Counted from the first letter of the stretch, positions 49,313 to 59,981 are shown. The stretch is DNA of 64,000 nucleotides from Thermodesulfobacteriaceae bacterium (GCA_025062245.1 JANXAD010000004.1:1-64000), one strand, 5' to 3'. Numbers and translations are program-made. Notes: generated by a model not told the origin, from the letters alone.

Positions 49313-49630
49313 AGACCTTTGCAAAATTCAATTGTCTAACAAAGATTTTAAAATAGAATTACAGAAAAAAGGAGGTTTCTCAAGTGTATAGAAAAAAGAC
49401 TTCTTAATTATCAATTGGAGAAAATCTTATCTATCAGGAGCTTTTTGCCTAGCTTTATTTAGGAATATAGCAAATAAAGAGGCTTAAGGGAGTAAGAAAG
49501 GATATCAAGTAGTGGGGAGTTAAAAGAGGAGTTAAAGGAATTTTAAAAGGTTTGATTAATATTTAAGAGGATTTTTTAATGAAATTTAGATATACCAGAA
49601 GAATTTTTAGACCGAATTTTTCAAAGGTCT
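49313..49630. repeat. MITE-like repeat copy C
   Basis: Ends AGACCTTTGCAAAATTC / GAATTTTTCAAAGGTCT (inverted repeats); possible AAAAG flanking duplication; aligns with reverse complement of copy B. Confidence 0.8.
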
Positions 49631-49683
49631 CAAAAGATTAATCTATCCTAAGTTAGAAAAAAGTGATATAATTAACTTTTAAA

Positions 49684-51450
49684 ATGGAGGAAATTTTTAA
49701 AAAAATCTTAGATGAAATAGACTGTGCTGTATTTCTTATAGATAATTTTTACCATATCCTATTTTTTAATCATCAAGCTCAAAAATTTTTAGCTAAATTT
49801 TCTTATGAAGAAAAATTAAAATGTTTTCAAATTTTTTATAATCAAGATTTTCCTTGTAAAAATTGTCCTCTTAAATATTTAAATGAGGAAAATAAAAAAA
49901 TTTCCTTTAATCTTCTTTCTAAAGAAGAACCATACCTTCTTTTTGAATATATTTATATAGAAACTAATAAGTTCTTAGTATTAGTAAGGGAAGTTAGAAA
50001 AGAAATACCTTTTTGGGAAAAATTTCAAAGAATTTTAGATAATTTAATTAATATAGTTTTGATCCTTAAAAATCGTAAGATTTTTTATGCTAATCCATCT
50101 TTAGAAAAATCCTTAGGATTTCATCCTACCGAATTAAAAAAGCTTGATTTTATAGAAACTTTAGTTTTGGAGGAAGAAAGACCTATTGTAGAATTACATT
50201 ACAAAAGAGCTCTGATAGGGATTAAAGAGGAAAAAGTCCTTTTTTCTTTATATACTAAAGAAAAAAAAATTAAAAATTTTATGTGGAATATCTTTTTGTT
50301 AAGAGAAGAAGATTTAGTAATATTTACGGGAATAGATATTACTGAATTTTTACAAATAAAAACAAAATTAGAAGAACTGCATAAAAACCAAACCTTTTCA
50401 AACTTTTTAAAAAGTTTAGTTCATGATTTTAATAATATTTTACAGAATACTAATACCTACCTTTTAAAAATTAGAGAAAGTTTAGATTGTCCAGAAAAAG
50501 TAAATGAATATATAGATTTAATAGAAAGACTTCTTTCTTCTTGGATAGAGTTAAACAAGATTCTTTTAGACTATTTAAAAGAAATAAAAGACTTAAAGTC
50601 TAAATATATAGAAATAGTTTCCTTTCTTAAGGAAAACTTAGAATTGTTTCAATTAATTGCTGGGGAAAAAATAAGTTTAAATTTAGATTTAGACTATCTT
50701 TCCTCTGCTTGGATACCAGGAGATGTTTTTTTATGGAGATATATTTTCTTAAATTTTATAACCAATGCTAAAGATGCTATAGGTTATGAAGGAGAAATTT
50801 TTATTAATCTTAGAACAGTCTTTGATGAAAAAAAAGCTTTGAATTATTTAGTTATCTCTATAAGAGATACAGGGACCGGAATAGCTCCAGAAAATCTTAA
50901 AAAAATTTTTACCCCCTTTTTTACTACTAAAGAAAGGGGAAGTGGCTTAGGGCTATTTTTAGTAAACAGCCATATTAAAAATTTAGGAGGATTTATAGAG
51001 TTAGAAAGTGAGTTAGGAAAGGGTTCCACTTTTAGAATTTATATTCCTCTTATAGAAGAAAAAAGTATTAGTGAAAAGAAAATTAAAAAGTTATCTAAAG
51101 ATAGAAAAGTAAAGATTCTTATAGTGGAAGATGAGGAAGAAATAAAAAATTTTTTGGAAATTCTTATAAAACAAAAAAGATACGAAGTGATAAGTTATTC
51201 AAATGCAGAAGAAGTTTTACAAAATCTTGATCAACTTAAAGAAATTGATCTTTTAGTGGTAGATTTAAACTTAAAAGATTTTTCAGGAAAAAAACTTTAT
51301 GAAATATTAAAGGAACACATTTCTGATTTGAAGGTGCTTTACCTTTCTGGAGATATCTTTTCCTTAGTAGAAATTCCTGAAGAACAAATTCTTTTAAAAC
51401 CTTTTAATATTGAAGATTTCTATTATAAAATAGAAAGACTTTTGGTTTAA
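49684..51450 (+). CDS. PAS-containing hybrid histidine kinase with C-terminal receiver domain
   Basis: LVHDFNNILQNT H-box, NAKDAIG N-box, DTGTGIAPENLKKIFTPFFTTKERGSGLGL; receiver ILIVEDEEE...LLVVDLNLKDFSG. Confidence 0.9.
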   Translation: MEEIFKKILDEIDCAVFLIDNFYHILFFNHQAQKFLAKFSYEEKLKCFQIFYNQDFPCKNCPLKYLNEENKKISFNLLSKEEPYLLFEYIYIETNKFLVLVREVRKEIPFWEKFQRILDNLINIVLILKNRKIFYANPSLEKSLGFHPTELKKLDFIETLVLEEERPIVELHYKRALIGIKEEKVLFSLYTKEKKIKNFMWNIFLLREEDLVIFTGIDITEFLQIKTKLEELHKNQTFSNFLKSLVHDFNNILQNTNTYLLKIRESLDCPEKVNEYIDLIERLLSSWIELNKILLDYLKEIKDLKSKYIEIVSFLKENLELFQLIAGEKISLNLDLDYLSSAWIPGDVFLWRYIFLNFITNAKDAIGYEGEIFINLRTVFDEKKALNYLVISIRDTGTGIAPENLKKIFTPFFTTKERGSGLGLFLVNSHIKNLGGFIELESELGKGSTFRIYIPLIEEKSISEKKIKKLSKDRKVKILIVEDEEEIKNFLEILIKQKRYEVISYSNAEEVLQNLDQLKEIDLLVVDLNLKDFSGKKLYEILKEHISDLKVLYLSGDIFSLVEIPEEQILLKPFNIEDFYYKIERLLV

Positions 51451-51465
51451 TGAATTTATAATAAA

Positions 51466-52374
51466 ATGTTAGAATTATCAAGGGAGATAGAAGATTTTTT
51501 AAAATATATTCAAAATGAAAAAGGTTATTCTCTTCATACCTTAAAGGCCTATCAAAAGGACCTTAGAGAATTTTTACTTTTTATTCAAAAAAATTATCCA
51601 GAATTCAGTTTATCTCAATTTAATTCTCAACTTATCAAGAAGTTTATCTTCGAAATCAAAAATCAAGGTAAAGCTTCAGCCACTATAGCCAGAAAAATAG
51701 GTTCTTTAAGAAGTTTTTTAAAATTTCTATTGAAGAAAAATAAAATAGAGGGAGGTTTGTATTTCAAATTGCCCTTTCCTAAGAAAGAAAAACGTATCCC
51801 CAATGTTCCCACAGAAGAGGAGATAAATTTATTTATAGAAAATTTAGAAGAAAAAGATTTTTTAGCTTTAAGAGATAAAACCATTTTAGAGATTTTTTAT
51901 AGTTCAGGGTTAAGAGTAAGTGAGCTATCTAATTTAACCTTAGATCAAATTTTACTTTCTTCTAAATTTATAAAAGTTTTAGGAAAGGGGAAGAAAGCCA
52001 GGATAGTCCCTTTTGGAGATAAAGCTTATATAGTTTTAAAAAAATACTTAAAATATCGAGAAATTCTTTTAAATAGGCTACAAAAATCAAATAATTTTGT
52101 ATTTTTAAACTTTAGAGGCGAAAGGTTAAGTGAAAGAGGCCTAAGGTATATTTTAAAAAAGAAGGGCTTAAAGGGAAATCTTCCCTATTTACATCCTCAC
52201 CTCTTAAGACATAGCTTTGCTACCCATCTTTTAAATGCTGGAGCCGATTTAAGAAGTATTCAAGAAATGTTGGGTCATAGCTCTTTAGCTACCACAGAGA
52301 GATATACCCAAATCCATTATGAATTTCTTTTAAAAAATTATTTAAAAGCCCATCCCAAGGCTAAAAAGGATTAA
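51466..52374 (+). CDS. tyrosine recombinase XerC/XerD
   Basis: YSSGLRVSELSNL, HPHLLRHSFATHLLNAGADLRSIQEMLGHSSLATTERYTQ. Confidence 0.92.
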   Translation: MLELSREIEDFLKYIQNEKGYSLHTLKAYQKDLREFLLFIQKNYPEFSLSQFNSQLIKKFIFEIKNQGKASATIARKIGSLRSFLKFLLKKNKIEGGLYFKLPFPKKEKRIPNVPTEEEINLFIENLEEKDFLALRDKTILEIFYSSGLRVSELSNLTLDQILLSSKFIKVLGKGKKARIVPFGDKAYIVLKKYLKYREILLNRLQKSNNFVFLNFRGERLSERGLRYILKKKGLKGNLPYLHPHLLRHSFATHLLNAGADLRSIQEMLGHSSLATTERYTQIHYEFLLKNYLKAHPKAKKD

Positions 52375-52464
52375 ATTTTTAAAACTGGTTGGAAAAAGTA
52401 AAATTCGTTATAAAATAGCTAAAATTTAATAATCAGAACTAAAATTATCTAAAAAGAGGGGCTC

Positions 52465-53958
52465 ATGGGGGAGGAATCTCAGATAATAAAAGTGCGTTTG
52501 GAAAAATTGCAAAAAATTGAAAAAGAAGGAATAAAAGCCTATCCTAACGATTTCCGACCCAAAGATAAGGCTAAATTTCTTTTAGATAGGTATCAGAACC
52601 TATCTTCAGAAGAAATAGAAAATATAAAGGCAGAATTTAGTTTAGCCGGAAGAATTATGTCTAAAAGAGAAATGGGGAAAATTGTTTTTGCCCATCTTCA
52701 AGATGAAACGGATAGAATTCAAATTTTAGTTGCTAAATCTGAAGTATCTCCTGAAACCTTTGAATTTTTTAAAAAGTATTTAGATATCGGAGATATTATC
52801 GGAGTTACTGGAAGGTTAATAAAAACTAAAACAGGAGAGGTTACTCTTTTAGTTAAGTCTCTCAAGCTTCTTACCAAATCCTTGAGACCCTTACCTGAAA
52901 AGTATCATGGCCTGAGAGATGTGGAACTTAGATACCGTAGAAGATATTTAGACTTAATTATGAATCCTAAAGTAAAAGAAGTTTTTAAAACTCGAACTCG
53001 AATTATTCAATACATCAGAGATTATTTTATTTCGGAGGGTTTTTTAGAGGTGGAAACTCCTATGATGCAGTCTATAGTAGGAGGAGCCTCTGCTAAGCCT
53101 TTTATAACCTATCATAACGCTTTAGATATGAATTTTTACCTAAGAATTGCTCCAGAACTTTATTTAAAAAGACTGTTAGTGGGAGGTTTTGAAAGAGTTT
53201 TTGAATTAAATCGCAACTTTAGAAATGAGGGGGTTTCAAGCAAACATAATCCAGAATTTACCATGTTAGAATTTTATGAAGCCTATGCCACCTATGAGGA
53301 TCTAATGAAAAGAACGGAAGAACTTTTTTATGGCTTAGCCTTAGAAATTAAAGGGACTCCAAAGATAACTTATCAAGAACAAGAGATAGACCTTACTCCT
53401 CCCTGGAGACGCCTAAGGTTTTTAGAAGCCTTAGTTCATTTAGGAGGTGTTCCAGAAGAAATTTTAAGGGACCGAGCTAAACTTTTAGAATTTGCAAAGA
53501 AAAAGAATATAGAATTAAATATAAAAGATCCCAGAATAGGAAAGTGGTGGACTAAACTTTTTGAAGAATTGGTTGAACCTAAGCTTATTCAACCTACCTT
53601 TGTAGTAGAATTCCCTGTAGAAATTTCTCCCTTAGCAAGAAGAAATGACCTAAATCCTGAATTGGCAGACAGATTTGAACTTTATATGGCTGGAAAGGAA
53701 ATAGCTAACGCTTTTTCGGAGTTAAATGACCCACGAGATCAAAGAAAAAGATTTGAAGAACAAATAGCCTTAAGAGAAATTGACGAAGAAATCCCTCCAG
53801 AAATAGATGAAGACTTTTTAATGGCTTTAGAATATGGGATGCCACCTTGTGCAGGAGAGGGCATCGGAATTGATAGAGTAATTATGATTTTTACCGATAG
53901 CCCTTCTATAAGAGAGGTTATTTTGTTTCCCCATTTAAGAAAAAAAGAAGAAACTTAA
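52465..53958 (+). CDS. lysS: lysyl-tRNA synthetase, class II
   Basis: RYLDLIMNPKVKEVFKTR, ETPMMQSIVGGASAKPF, RNFRNEGVSSKHNPEFTMLEFYEAY, GIGIDRVIMIFTD. Confidence 0.97.
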   Translation: MGEESQIIKVRLEKLQKIEKEGIKAYPNDFRPKDKAKFLLDRYQNLSSEEIENIKAEFSLAGRIMSKREMGKIVFAHLQDETDRIQILVAKSEVSPETFEFFKKYLDIGDIIGVTGRLIKTKTGEVTLLVKSLKLLTKSLRPLPEKYHGLRDVELRYRRRYLDLIMNPKVKEVFKTRTRIIQYIRDYFISEGFLEVETPMMQSIVGGASAKPFITYHNALDMNFYLRIAPELYLKRLLVGGFERVFELNRNFRNEGVSSKHNPEFTMLEFYEAYATYEDLMKRTEELFYGLALEIKGTPKITYQEQEIDLTPPWRRLRFLEALVHLGGVPEEILRDRAKLLEFAKKKNIELNIKDPRIGKWWTKLFEELVEPKLIQPTFVVEFPVEISPLARRNDLNPELADRFELYMAGKEIANAFSELNDPRDQRKRFEEQIALREIDEEIPPEIDEDFLMALEYGMPPCAGEGIGIDRVIMIFTDSPSIREVILFPHLRKKEET

Positions 53959-55182
53959 ATGAAAAGGATTCTAAATTGGGAAATCTTTATAGCCTTTAAA
54001 TATATTTTTTCTCCTAAAAGGGAAAGATTTACAGGGATTATCTCTACGGTGGCTGTTATTGGTGTGGCCTTAAGTGTCTGTGCTCTAACGGTGGTAAATG
54101 CTGTAATTACGGGATTTAAAGAAGCCTTAACGGAAAAAATCTTAAGTTTAAATCCCCATTTAAGTATCACCTTTTATAATCCCCAATTTAAGACTAAAAT
54201 CTTAGAAATTATTCAAGCCGAGATCCCCTCTAAGGAACTTTTTAGTTTGCAAGAAAGTTCCTCCCTTCAAGGGTTAATAATTAAAGAAGGACAACCTATA
54301 GGTATAATCCTAAAGGCTGTAAATTTGGAAAATTTTAAAAAAGAAAAGGGATTTAAAAAATTTGAATTAATTATAAAAGAAGGCTTCTTGAAACATGAAG
54401 TTCCCATAATAATAGGAGAAAAGTTAAAGCAAAAATTAGGCTTAAAAACAGGAGATGAACTTAAATTTATCACTATAGAAGGAGTTTTTACTCCCTTCGG
54501 ATTTTTTCCTAAGTTTTTTACCTTCAAAGTTGCTGGTTCCTTTGAAACTGGAGTTTACGATTATGACTTAAATTTGGTCTTTGTAGATTATTCCTCTTTT
54601 ATTCGTAAATTCAAACCTTTGAATTTCTCTTTGGAGATCAAACTTAAAGATCCCTTTAAATCTCAACTTTATAAAGAAAGACTTTTGACCCATTTGGGAT
54701 TTCAGGTTTCTCTTTTAGATTGGCAAGAGTGGAATCGGAATCTATTTGCAGCCCTTCAAATGGAAAAAATAGGACTTTTTATAGTGTTAACTCTCATGGT
54801 AATGGTTTCTCTTTTTACTATCTTAGCAGCTATGATCATGTTAGTTAATGAAAAAAAAATAGATATAGCTATTTTAAGAGCCTTAGGGGCAAACTTTAAA
54901 AGTATTTTGAAAATTTTCTTTTTTTGTGGATTTATTCTGTCTTTTATAGGGGTTATTTTAGGACTACTTTTGGGAGTATCTCTATGTATTTTCCTATCCC
55001 ATTACCCTATTATTAAACTTCCTACCGAGGTTTATCCAGTGGAATATATGCCTGTCAAATTACAAATTTTAGATCTCCTTTTAGTGAGCTTGGTGGCTAT
55101 CATAATAAGCGTTTTAGCTTGTTTGTATCCTGCTAAAAAGGCAACCCAAATTATTCCTGCTGAAATCTTAAGACATGGCTGA
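53959..55182 (+). CDS. lipoprotein-releasing ABC transporter permease LolC/LolE
   Basis: FTGIISTVAVIGVALSVCALTVVNAVITGF; FtsX-like C-terminus; followed by LolD. Confidence 0.9.
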   Translation: MKRILNWEIFIAFKYIFSPKRERFTGIISTVAVIGVALSVCALTVVNAVITGFKEALTEKILSLNPHLSITFYNPQFKTKILEIIQAEIPSKELFSLQESSSLQGLIIKEGQPIGIILKAVNLENFKKEKGFKKFELIIKEGFLKHEVPIIIGEKLKQKLGLKTGDELKFITIEGVFTPFGFFPKFFTFKVAGSFETGVYDYDLNLVFVDYSSFIRKFKPLNFSLEIKLKDPFKSQLYKERLLTHLGFQVSLLDWQEWNRNLFAALQMEKIGLFIVLTLMVMVSLFTILAAMIMLVNEKKIDIAILRALGANFKSILKIFFFCGFILSFIGVILGLLLGVSLCIFLSHYPIIKLPTEVYPVEYMPVKLQILDLLLVSLVAIIISVLACLYPAKKATQIIPAEILRHG

Positions 55183-55879
55183 AATCCTTTTAGAATTAAG
55201 AGAAATTACTAAAAGTTTTGAAACTTCCCAAGGTAAACTTGAGATCCTAAAAAAGATAAACTTGAAAATCCAAAAGGGGGAAAAAATTTCTATTGTAGGT
55301 CCCTCTGGAGTTGGAAAAACTACCCTTTTAAATATTATAGGAACCTTAGATTATCCATCTTCAGGAGAGATTCTCTTCTTAGGAGAAAAAATAAATTTTT
55401 CAGATGAAGAAAAGCTTTCTCAATTAAGAAAGGAGAAAATAGGTTTTATTTTCCAACTTCACTATCTTATACCTGAGTTTACGGTGGTAGAAAATATAAT
55501 TTTACCAGGGCTTATTTCTAATTTTAAAAAGGAGGATTGTGAAAGGAGGGCTGAAGAATTGCTAAGAAGGTTTAACCTTTTAAAAAGAAAAGAACACAAA
55601 CCCTCTCAACTTTCTGGTGGAGAAAGACAGAAAGTTGCTATAGCCAGAGCTCTTTTCTTAAATCCTCCCCTTCTATTAGCAGATGAACCGACAGGTAATT
55701 TGGACCCCGAAAGTGCTAAAGAGGTGGCTGAAGTTTTTTTAAAAGTAAATGAAGAGTTAAATACTACTATAATACTTGTTACTCATAACTTAGAACTGGC
55801 TCAAAAGATGGATAAAATTTTTTTGCTAAAAAATGGTTTTTTGGTAGAATTAGAAGAGAAAAAAATAAAAGGTTTATAG
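55175..55879 (+). CDS. lolD: lipoprotein-releasing ABC transporter ATP-binding protein
   Basis: [55 protein letters not shown]. Confidence 0.92.
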   Translation: MAEILLELREITKSFETSQGKLEILKKINLKIQKGEKISIVGPSGVGKTTLLNIIGTLDYPSSGEILFLGEKINFSDEEKLSQLRKEKIGFIFQLHYLIPEFTVVENIILPGLISNFKKEDCERRAEELLRRFNLLKRKEHKPSQLSGGERQKVAIARALFLNPPLLLADEPTGNLDPESAKEVAEVFLKVNEELNTTIILVTHNLELAQKMDKIFLLKNGFLVELEEKKIKGL

Positions 55880-58534
55880 GTGAGATACAACTTTTCTTTT
55901 CTTAAAATATTTTTAATTATCTTCCTTTTACTATTTTTCCCCTTCTTTTCTAAAGCTCAGGAAAATAGAATTCTTCTTTATTCTATTAAAACTTACTGGG
56001 ACTATCCTCAAGAGAGAGCCTTGGAAGAGTTTTTAAAAGAACTTAAGGATACTTTACAAAAGAATAATTACCTTTTAGAAATCAGAAATTTAGAAGAAAA
56101 AACCGCTTTATCCTTGCTAAATACTGGAGAATACTTGGGAATCGCGGAAATAAAATTAATAGGATTAAAATCCAAGGTAAGTTTAGAGTGGAAAATTTAT
56201 TCCTTAGGTCAAGTTGGTCCTCATTATTTTTATACTGTAGAAAATTGGGAAAGAATAAAAGGTTTAACTGAAGAAAGTGTTAAATTCGTAAAGAGTGTTT
56301 TAGAAGCCAAAACCTTGGTAGAAAAGGTAGTTATAACTGGCAATTTAAAAATTAGTGAAGATGCTATTTTAGCTAAAATTAAAACCAGGGCTAAGGAAAT
56401 TTTAGACCCAAGAGTTTTAAATGAAGATTTAAAAAATCTCTATAAAATGGGTTACTTTGAAAATGTATGGATAAAAATAGACCAGGGAGAAAGGGGACCG
56501 GTAGTTATTTTCGAAGTAAAGGAAAGACCTTCTATAAAGGAGATAATTTTTAAGGGAATTAAAGAGGCTAAAAAGGAAGATCTTTTAAAAATTTCTGAAT
56601 TAAAGGAGGGACAGATTGTAACTCCCAAAGACTTAGATAAGGCTTTGGAAAATTTGAAAGCCTATTATGAACAATTAGGCTATCATGGAACTTTACTAAA
56701 TGTGGAAACTGAAAAAATTTCTCCCACCCAAGTTAGTGTGATTTTTTATATAAAGGAAGGGCATAAAAAGTATATTAAAAAAATAGAGTTTATAGGAAAT
56801 AAGGCTCTTTCAGAGAAGGAATTGCGAAAATATCTTTCTCTTTCCGAAAAGAGTGTCTTTTCCCCTGTAAAGAAAATTACCCAGTATGTAAGAACTTTCT
56901 TGCAGCCTGAACCCTTAGCTGAACCAGGTGTATACAATATAGCCTTTCTTTATAGAGATTTAGGGAAGATGGAGACAGCTTATAAAAATAAAGGATATCT
57001 GGATATAAAAATAGGGGAACCCATAATAAGAGAAGAGCAAGAAGGAGTTATTATTGTTATACCTATTGATGAGGGTCCTCAGTATAGAATAGGTAGTTTA
57101 GAAATTCATCAAGACTTAATTCCTAAGGAGATTCTTTTTAAAAAGATAAAAAGTAAACCTGGAGAGGTTTTTAGTCTCCAAACTTTAAAAGAAGATGAAA
57201 ATCTTCTTATCCATATGTTTTCTGATTATGGATATGCCTATACTAAGGTGGATACGGAAGTCAAAAGGGAACCTGAAAAAAGGTTAATAAATCTTACTTT
57301 TAAGATAGATAAAGGTCCTGTAGTTTTTATTAACAGAATCGAAATTGAAGGTAATACTAAAACTCGAGATAAGGTCATAAGAAGAGAGCTTTTATTAGCT
57401 GAAGGTTGGCCCTTTAGTGCCACCCGTTTAGAAAAAAGTGAAGAACGCTTAAGAAGGTTAGGATTTTTTGAAGAAGTTAAGATTGAAAAGGAAAAAGCAG
57501 TTAAGGAAGAAGAGCTTAACTTAAAAGTAAAAGTAAAGGAAATGCTTACGGGAACTTTTTCTGTAGGAGGTGGTTATAGTTCTGCTGAAGGATTAATCTT
57601 TATGACTGAAGTTACAGAAAGAAATTTTTTAGGAAAAGGGCAAAGGGTTAGTATAGCTGCCAAAATTGGAACTAAAACTACTAAATATTCTATCAACTTT
57701 TTTGAACCCTATTTTATGGATTCTCGCTACTCCTTAGGTTTTTCTCTTTTAAATTATGAAATAGAATATGAAGATTTTACTAAGGACACTAAGGGAGGCT
57801 CTCTTAAAGTAGGATACTTTTTCACTTCCAATCTTTCAGGTTATGTAGGATATCGCTATGAAGATACTCAGCTGGAAGATTTAAGAGAAAAGGTTTCTAA
57901 GGTTATTTTAGAATCAAAGGATATTCATATAACCAGTGCGGTAAATATAGGTTTAAACTATGATTCCAGAAATAGATACTTTTTACCTACCAAAGGGTGG
58001 ATCCACAGATTAGAATTGGAACATGCAGGAGGTTTTTTAGGAGGGGACAGTAATTTTATAAAATTTACAGGTGAACATCAAGTTTATTTTCCCATTTTTT
58101 TAAATATTACGGGACACATAAATTTTGGATATGGTTATATTACTGAAGGTTCAGGAAGAAGGGTTCCGGTTTTTGAAAGGTTCTTTTTAGGAGGAATTGA
58201 CTCTATAAGAGGCTACAAATATGGAGATGTTTCCCCACGTGATCCAGAAACTGAAGAAAGAATAGGTGGGACTCGTATGTTTTATCTGCAACTAGAAAAT
58301 ATCTTTCCTTTAATAAGGAGTATAAACTTAAATGGAGTAGTCTTTTTGGATATGGGTTCGGTTTGGGATATGAAAACAGGATTTAAAAGTTCTGAAATAA
58401 GAAAAAGTATAGGATTAGGGATAAGGTGGATTTCTCCCTTAGGACCTCTAAGAATTGAATGGGGATATAATTTAGATAAAAAACCTAAGGAAGATAGTAG
58501 TAACTTTAACTTCCAAGTAGGTGGAAGTTTTTAG
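55880..58534 (+). CDS. bamA: outer membrane protein assembly factor BamA (GTG start)
   Basis: Signal peptide, POTRA-like repeats (FKGIKEAKKEDLLKISELKEGQ; IEGNTKTRDKVIRREL), C-terminal FFLGGIDSIRGY and beta-barrel ending in F. Confidence 0.92.
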   Translation: MRYNFSFLKIFLIIFLLLFFPFFSKAQENRILLYSIKTYWDYPQERALEEFLKELKDTLQKNNYLLEIRNLEEKTALSLLNTGEYLGIAEIKLIGLKSKVSLEWKIYSLGQVGPHYFYTVENWERIKGLTEESVKFVKSVLEAKTLVEKVVITGNLKISEDAILAKIKTRAKEILDPRVLNEDLKNLYKMGYFENVWIKIDQGERGPVVIFEVKERPSIKEIIFKGIKEAKKEDLLKISELKEGQIVTPKDLDKALENLKAYYEQLGYHGTLLNVETEKISPTQVSVIFYIKEGHKKYIKKIEFIGNKALSEKELRKYLSLSEKSVFSPVKKITQYVRTFLQPEPLAEPGVYNIAFLYRDLGKMETAYKNKGYLDIKIGEPIIREEQEGVIIVIPIDEGPQYRIGSLEIHQDLIPKEILFKKIKSKPGEVFSLQTLKEDENLLIHMFSDYGYAYTKVDTEVKREPEKRLINLTFKIDKGPVVFINRIEIEGNTKTRDKVIRRELLLAEGWPFSATRLEKSEERLRRLGFFEEVKIEKEKAVKEEELNLKVKVKEMLTGTFSVGGGYSSAEGLIFMTEVTERNFLGKGQRVSIAAKIGTKTTKYSINFFEPYFMDSRYSLGFSLLNYEIEYEDFTKDTKGGSLKVGYFFTSNLSGYVGYRYEDTQLEDLREKVSKVILESKDIHITSAVNIGLNYDSRNRYFLPTKGWIHRLELEHAGGFLGGDSNFIKFTGEHQVYFPIFLNITGHINFGYGYITEGSGRRVPVFERFFLGGIDSIRGYKYGDVSPRDPETEERIGGTRMFYLQLENIFPLIRSINLNGVVFLDMGSVWDMKTGFKSSEIRKSIGLGIRWISPLGPLRIEWGYNLDKKPKEDSSNFNFQVGGSF

Positions 58535-58602
58535 TTCCTTTGCAATCCTTTGGAAATGTGATATAATATTTTCTTTATCAAGAAAAAGGGAGGTAAAGTT
58601 TT

Positions 58603-58968
58603 ATGTTTTCCCAGATAAGAGAAGTTGAAAAGAAATATCTTAGAGAGGATCTTCCCAAATTTAACCCAGGAGATACGATAAGAATTCATTATAAGCTAAG
58701 GGAAGGAGAAGAAAAGGAAAGGATACAGGTTTTTGAAGGAGTGGTCATAAGAAGAAGAGGTTCTGGGACAGGAGCTACCTTTACCGTAAGAAAGGTATCC
58801 TTTGGAATAGGAGTTGAAAGAACCTTTCCTTTACATTCTCCCAATATTCAAAAAATAGAAATTGTAAAAAGAGGAAAGGTTAGAAGAGCAAGGCTTTATT
58901 ATCTTAGAACTCGTTCTGGAAAATCTGCCCGTATTAAGGAAAGGTTTGATAACAAAATTATGGAATAA
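58603..58968 (+). CDS. rplS: 50S ribosomal protein L19
   Basis: [57 protein letters not shown]. Confidence 0.97.
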   Translation: MFSQIREVEKKYLREDLPKFNPGDTIRIHYKLREGEEKERIQVFEGVVIRRRGSGTGATFTVRKVSFGIGVERTFPLHSPNIQKIEIVKRGKVRRARLYYLRTRSGKSARIKERFDNKIME

Positions 58969-58987
58969 TTCTTTTTAGAAATTAAGT

Positions 58988-59602
58988 TTGAAAGAATTCT
59001 ATTTTAGAAACTTAGGTTTTCAATATATTGCTGGAATTGATGAAGCAGGGCGGGGGGCTATTGCGGGTCCAATATTTGCTTCAGCTGTAATCCTTCCCTG
59101 GGAGTTTTTTTCTTTAGAAATTAAGGATTCTAAACTTTTATCTACTAAAAAAAGGGAGAAACTTTTTAAAAAGATTTGTAAAGAAGCTTTAAGTTTTTCT
59201 ATAGCTAAAGCTGAAGTAGAAGAAATAAATCAATTAGGAGTATTAAAGGCTACCTTTTTAGCTATGAAAAGAAGCTTAGAAGGATTAGATTTAAAGCCTG
59301 ACTTAGTGCTTATTGATGGACCTTTTACTATTCCAGATTATAGAGGAAAACAAAAGGCTTTAGTAAAGGGAGATAAAATTTATCTTTCCATTTCTGCAGC
59401 TTCTATTTTAGCGAAAGTAGCCAGAGATAAATATATGGAAAATTTAAGTTTCTTGTATCCTGAATATCAGTTTGATAAACATAAAGGTTATCCTACGAAA
59501 GATCATCTTAAAAAAATTGAAAAATATGGGGTTTCAGAAGTTCACCGTAAAAATTTTAAAATTTTTATAAATTTTTTGAAAAAGCCTGATCTAAGTGAAT
59601 AA
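58988..59602 (+). CDS. rnhB: ribonuclease HII
   Basis: IAGIDEAGRGAIAGPIFASAVIL, DSKLLSTKKREKLF, SAASILAKVARDKYM. Confidence 0.95.
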   Translation: MKEFYFRNLGFQYIAGIDEAGRGAIAGPIFASAVILPWEFFSLEIKDSKLLSTKKREKLFKKICKEALSFSIAKAEVEEINQLGVLKATFLAMKRSLEGLDLKPDLVLIDGPFTIPDYRGKQKALVKGDKIYLSISAASILAKVARDKYMENLSFLYPEYQFDKHKGYPTKDHLKKIEKYGVSEVHRKNFKIFINFLKKPDLSE

Positions 59603-59981
59603 TAAAATTTCTAAAAAAGAAAAGGGAAAAAGAGCAGAAGCTTTGGCTGAGAAATATTTTATTTCTAAAGGTTTTGAAATAGTGGAACGAAATTTTAGAA
59701 CTAAGACAGGAGAAATAGATCTAATTCTCAAAAGAGAAAGTCTTTTAGTTTTTGTAGAAGTAAAAAGCACCTTTGGGTCTCAAAACTTTATTTCTGAAGA
59801 AAAGGTTGACCGAATTAAACAGAAAAAAATTTTAACTTCAGCTAAATTTTTTTGGCTTAAAAATTATCAAAAATTTAGTAAAATTAGAGAAATAAGATTT
59901 GATGTAGTGGTAATAAATTTAAAAAATGGAGAACTTAAACATTACGAATCCGCTTTTAGCGAAGAAATTAGTTTCTACTAA
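59595..59981 (+). CDS. YraN/UPF0102 family endonuclease-like protein
   Basis: GKRAEALAEKYFISKGFEIVERNFRTKTGEIDLILKRESLLVFVEVKS. Confidence 0.92.
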   Translation: MNNKISKKEKGKRAEALAEKYFISKGFEIVERNFRTKTGEIDLILKRESLLVFVEVKSTFGSQNFISEEKVDRIKQKKILTSAKFFWLKNYQKFSKIREIRFDVVVINLKNGELKHYESAFSEEISFY

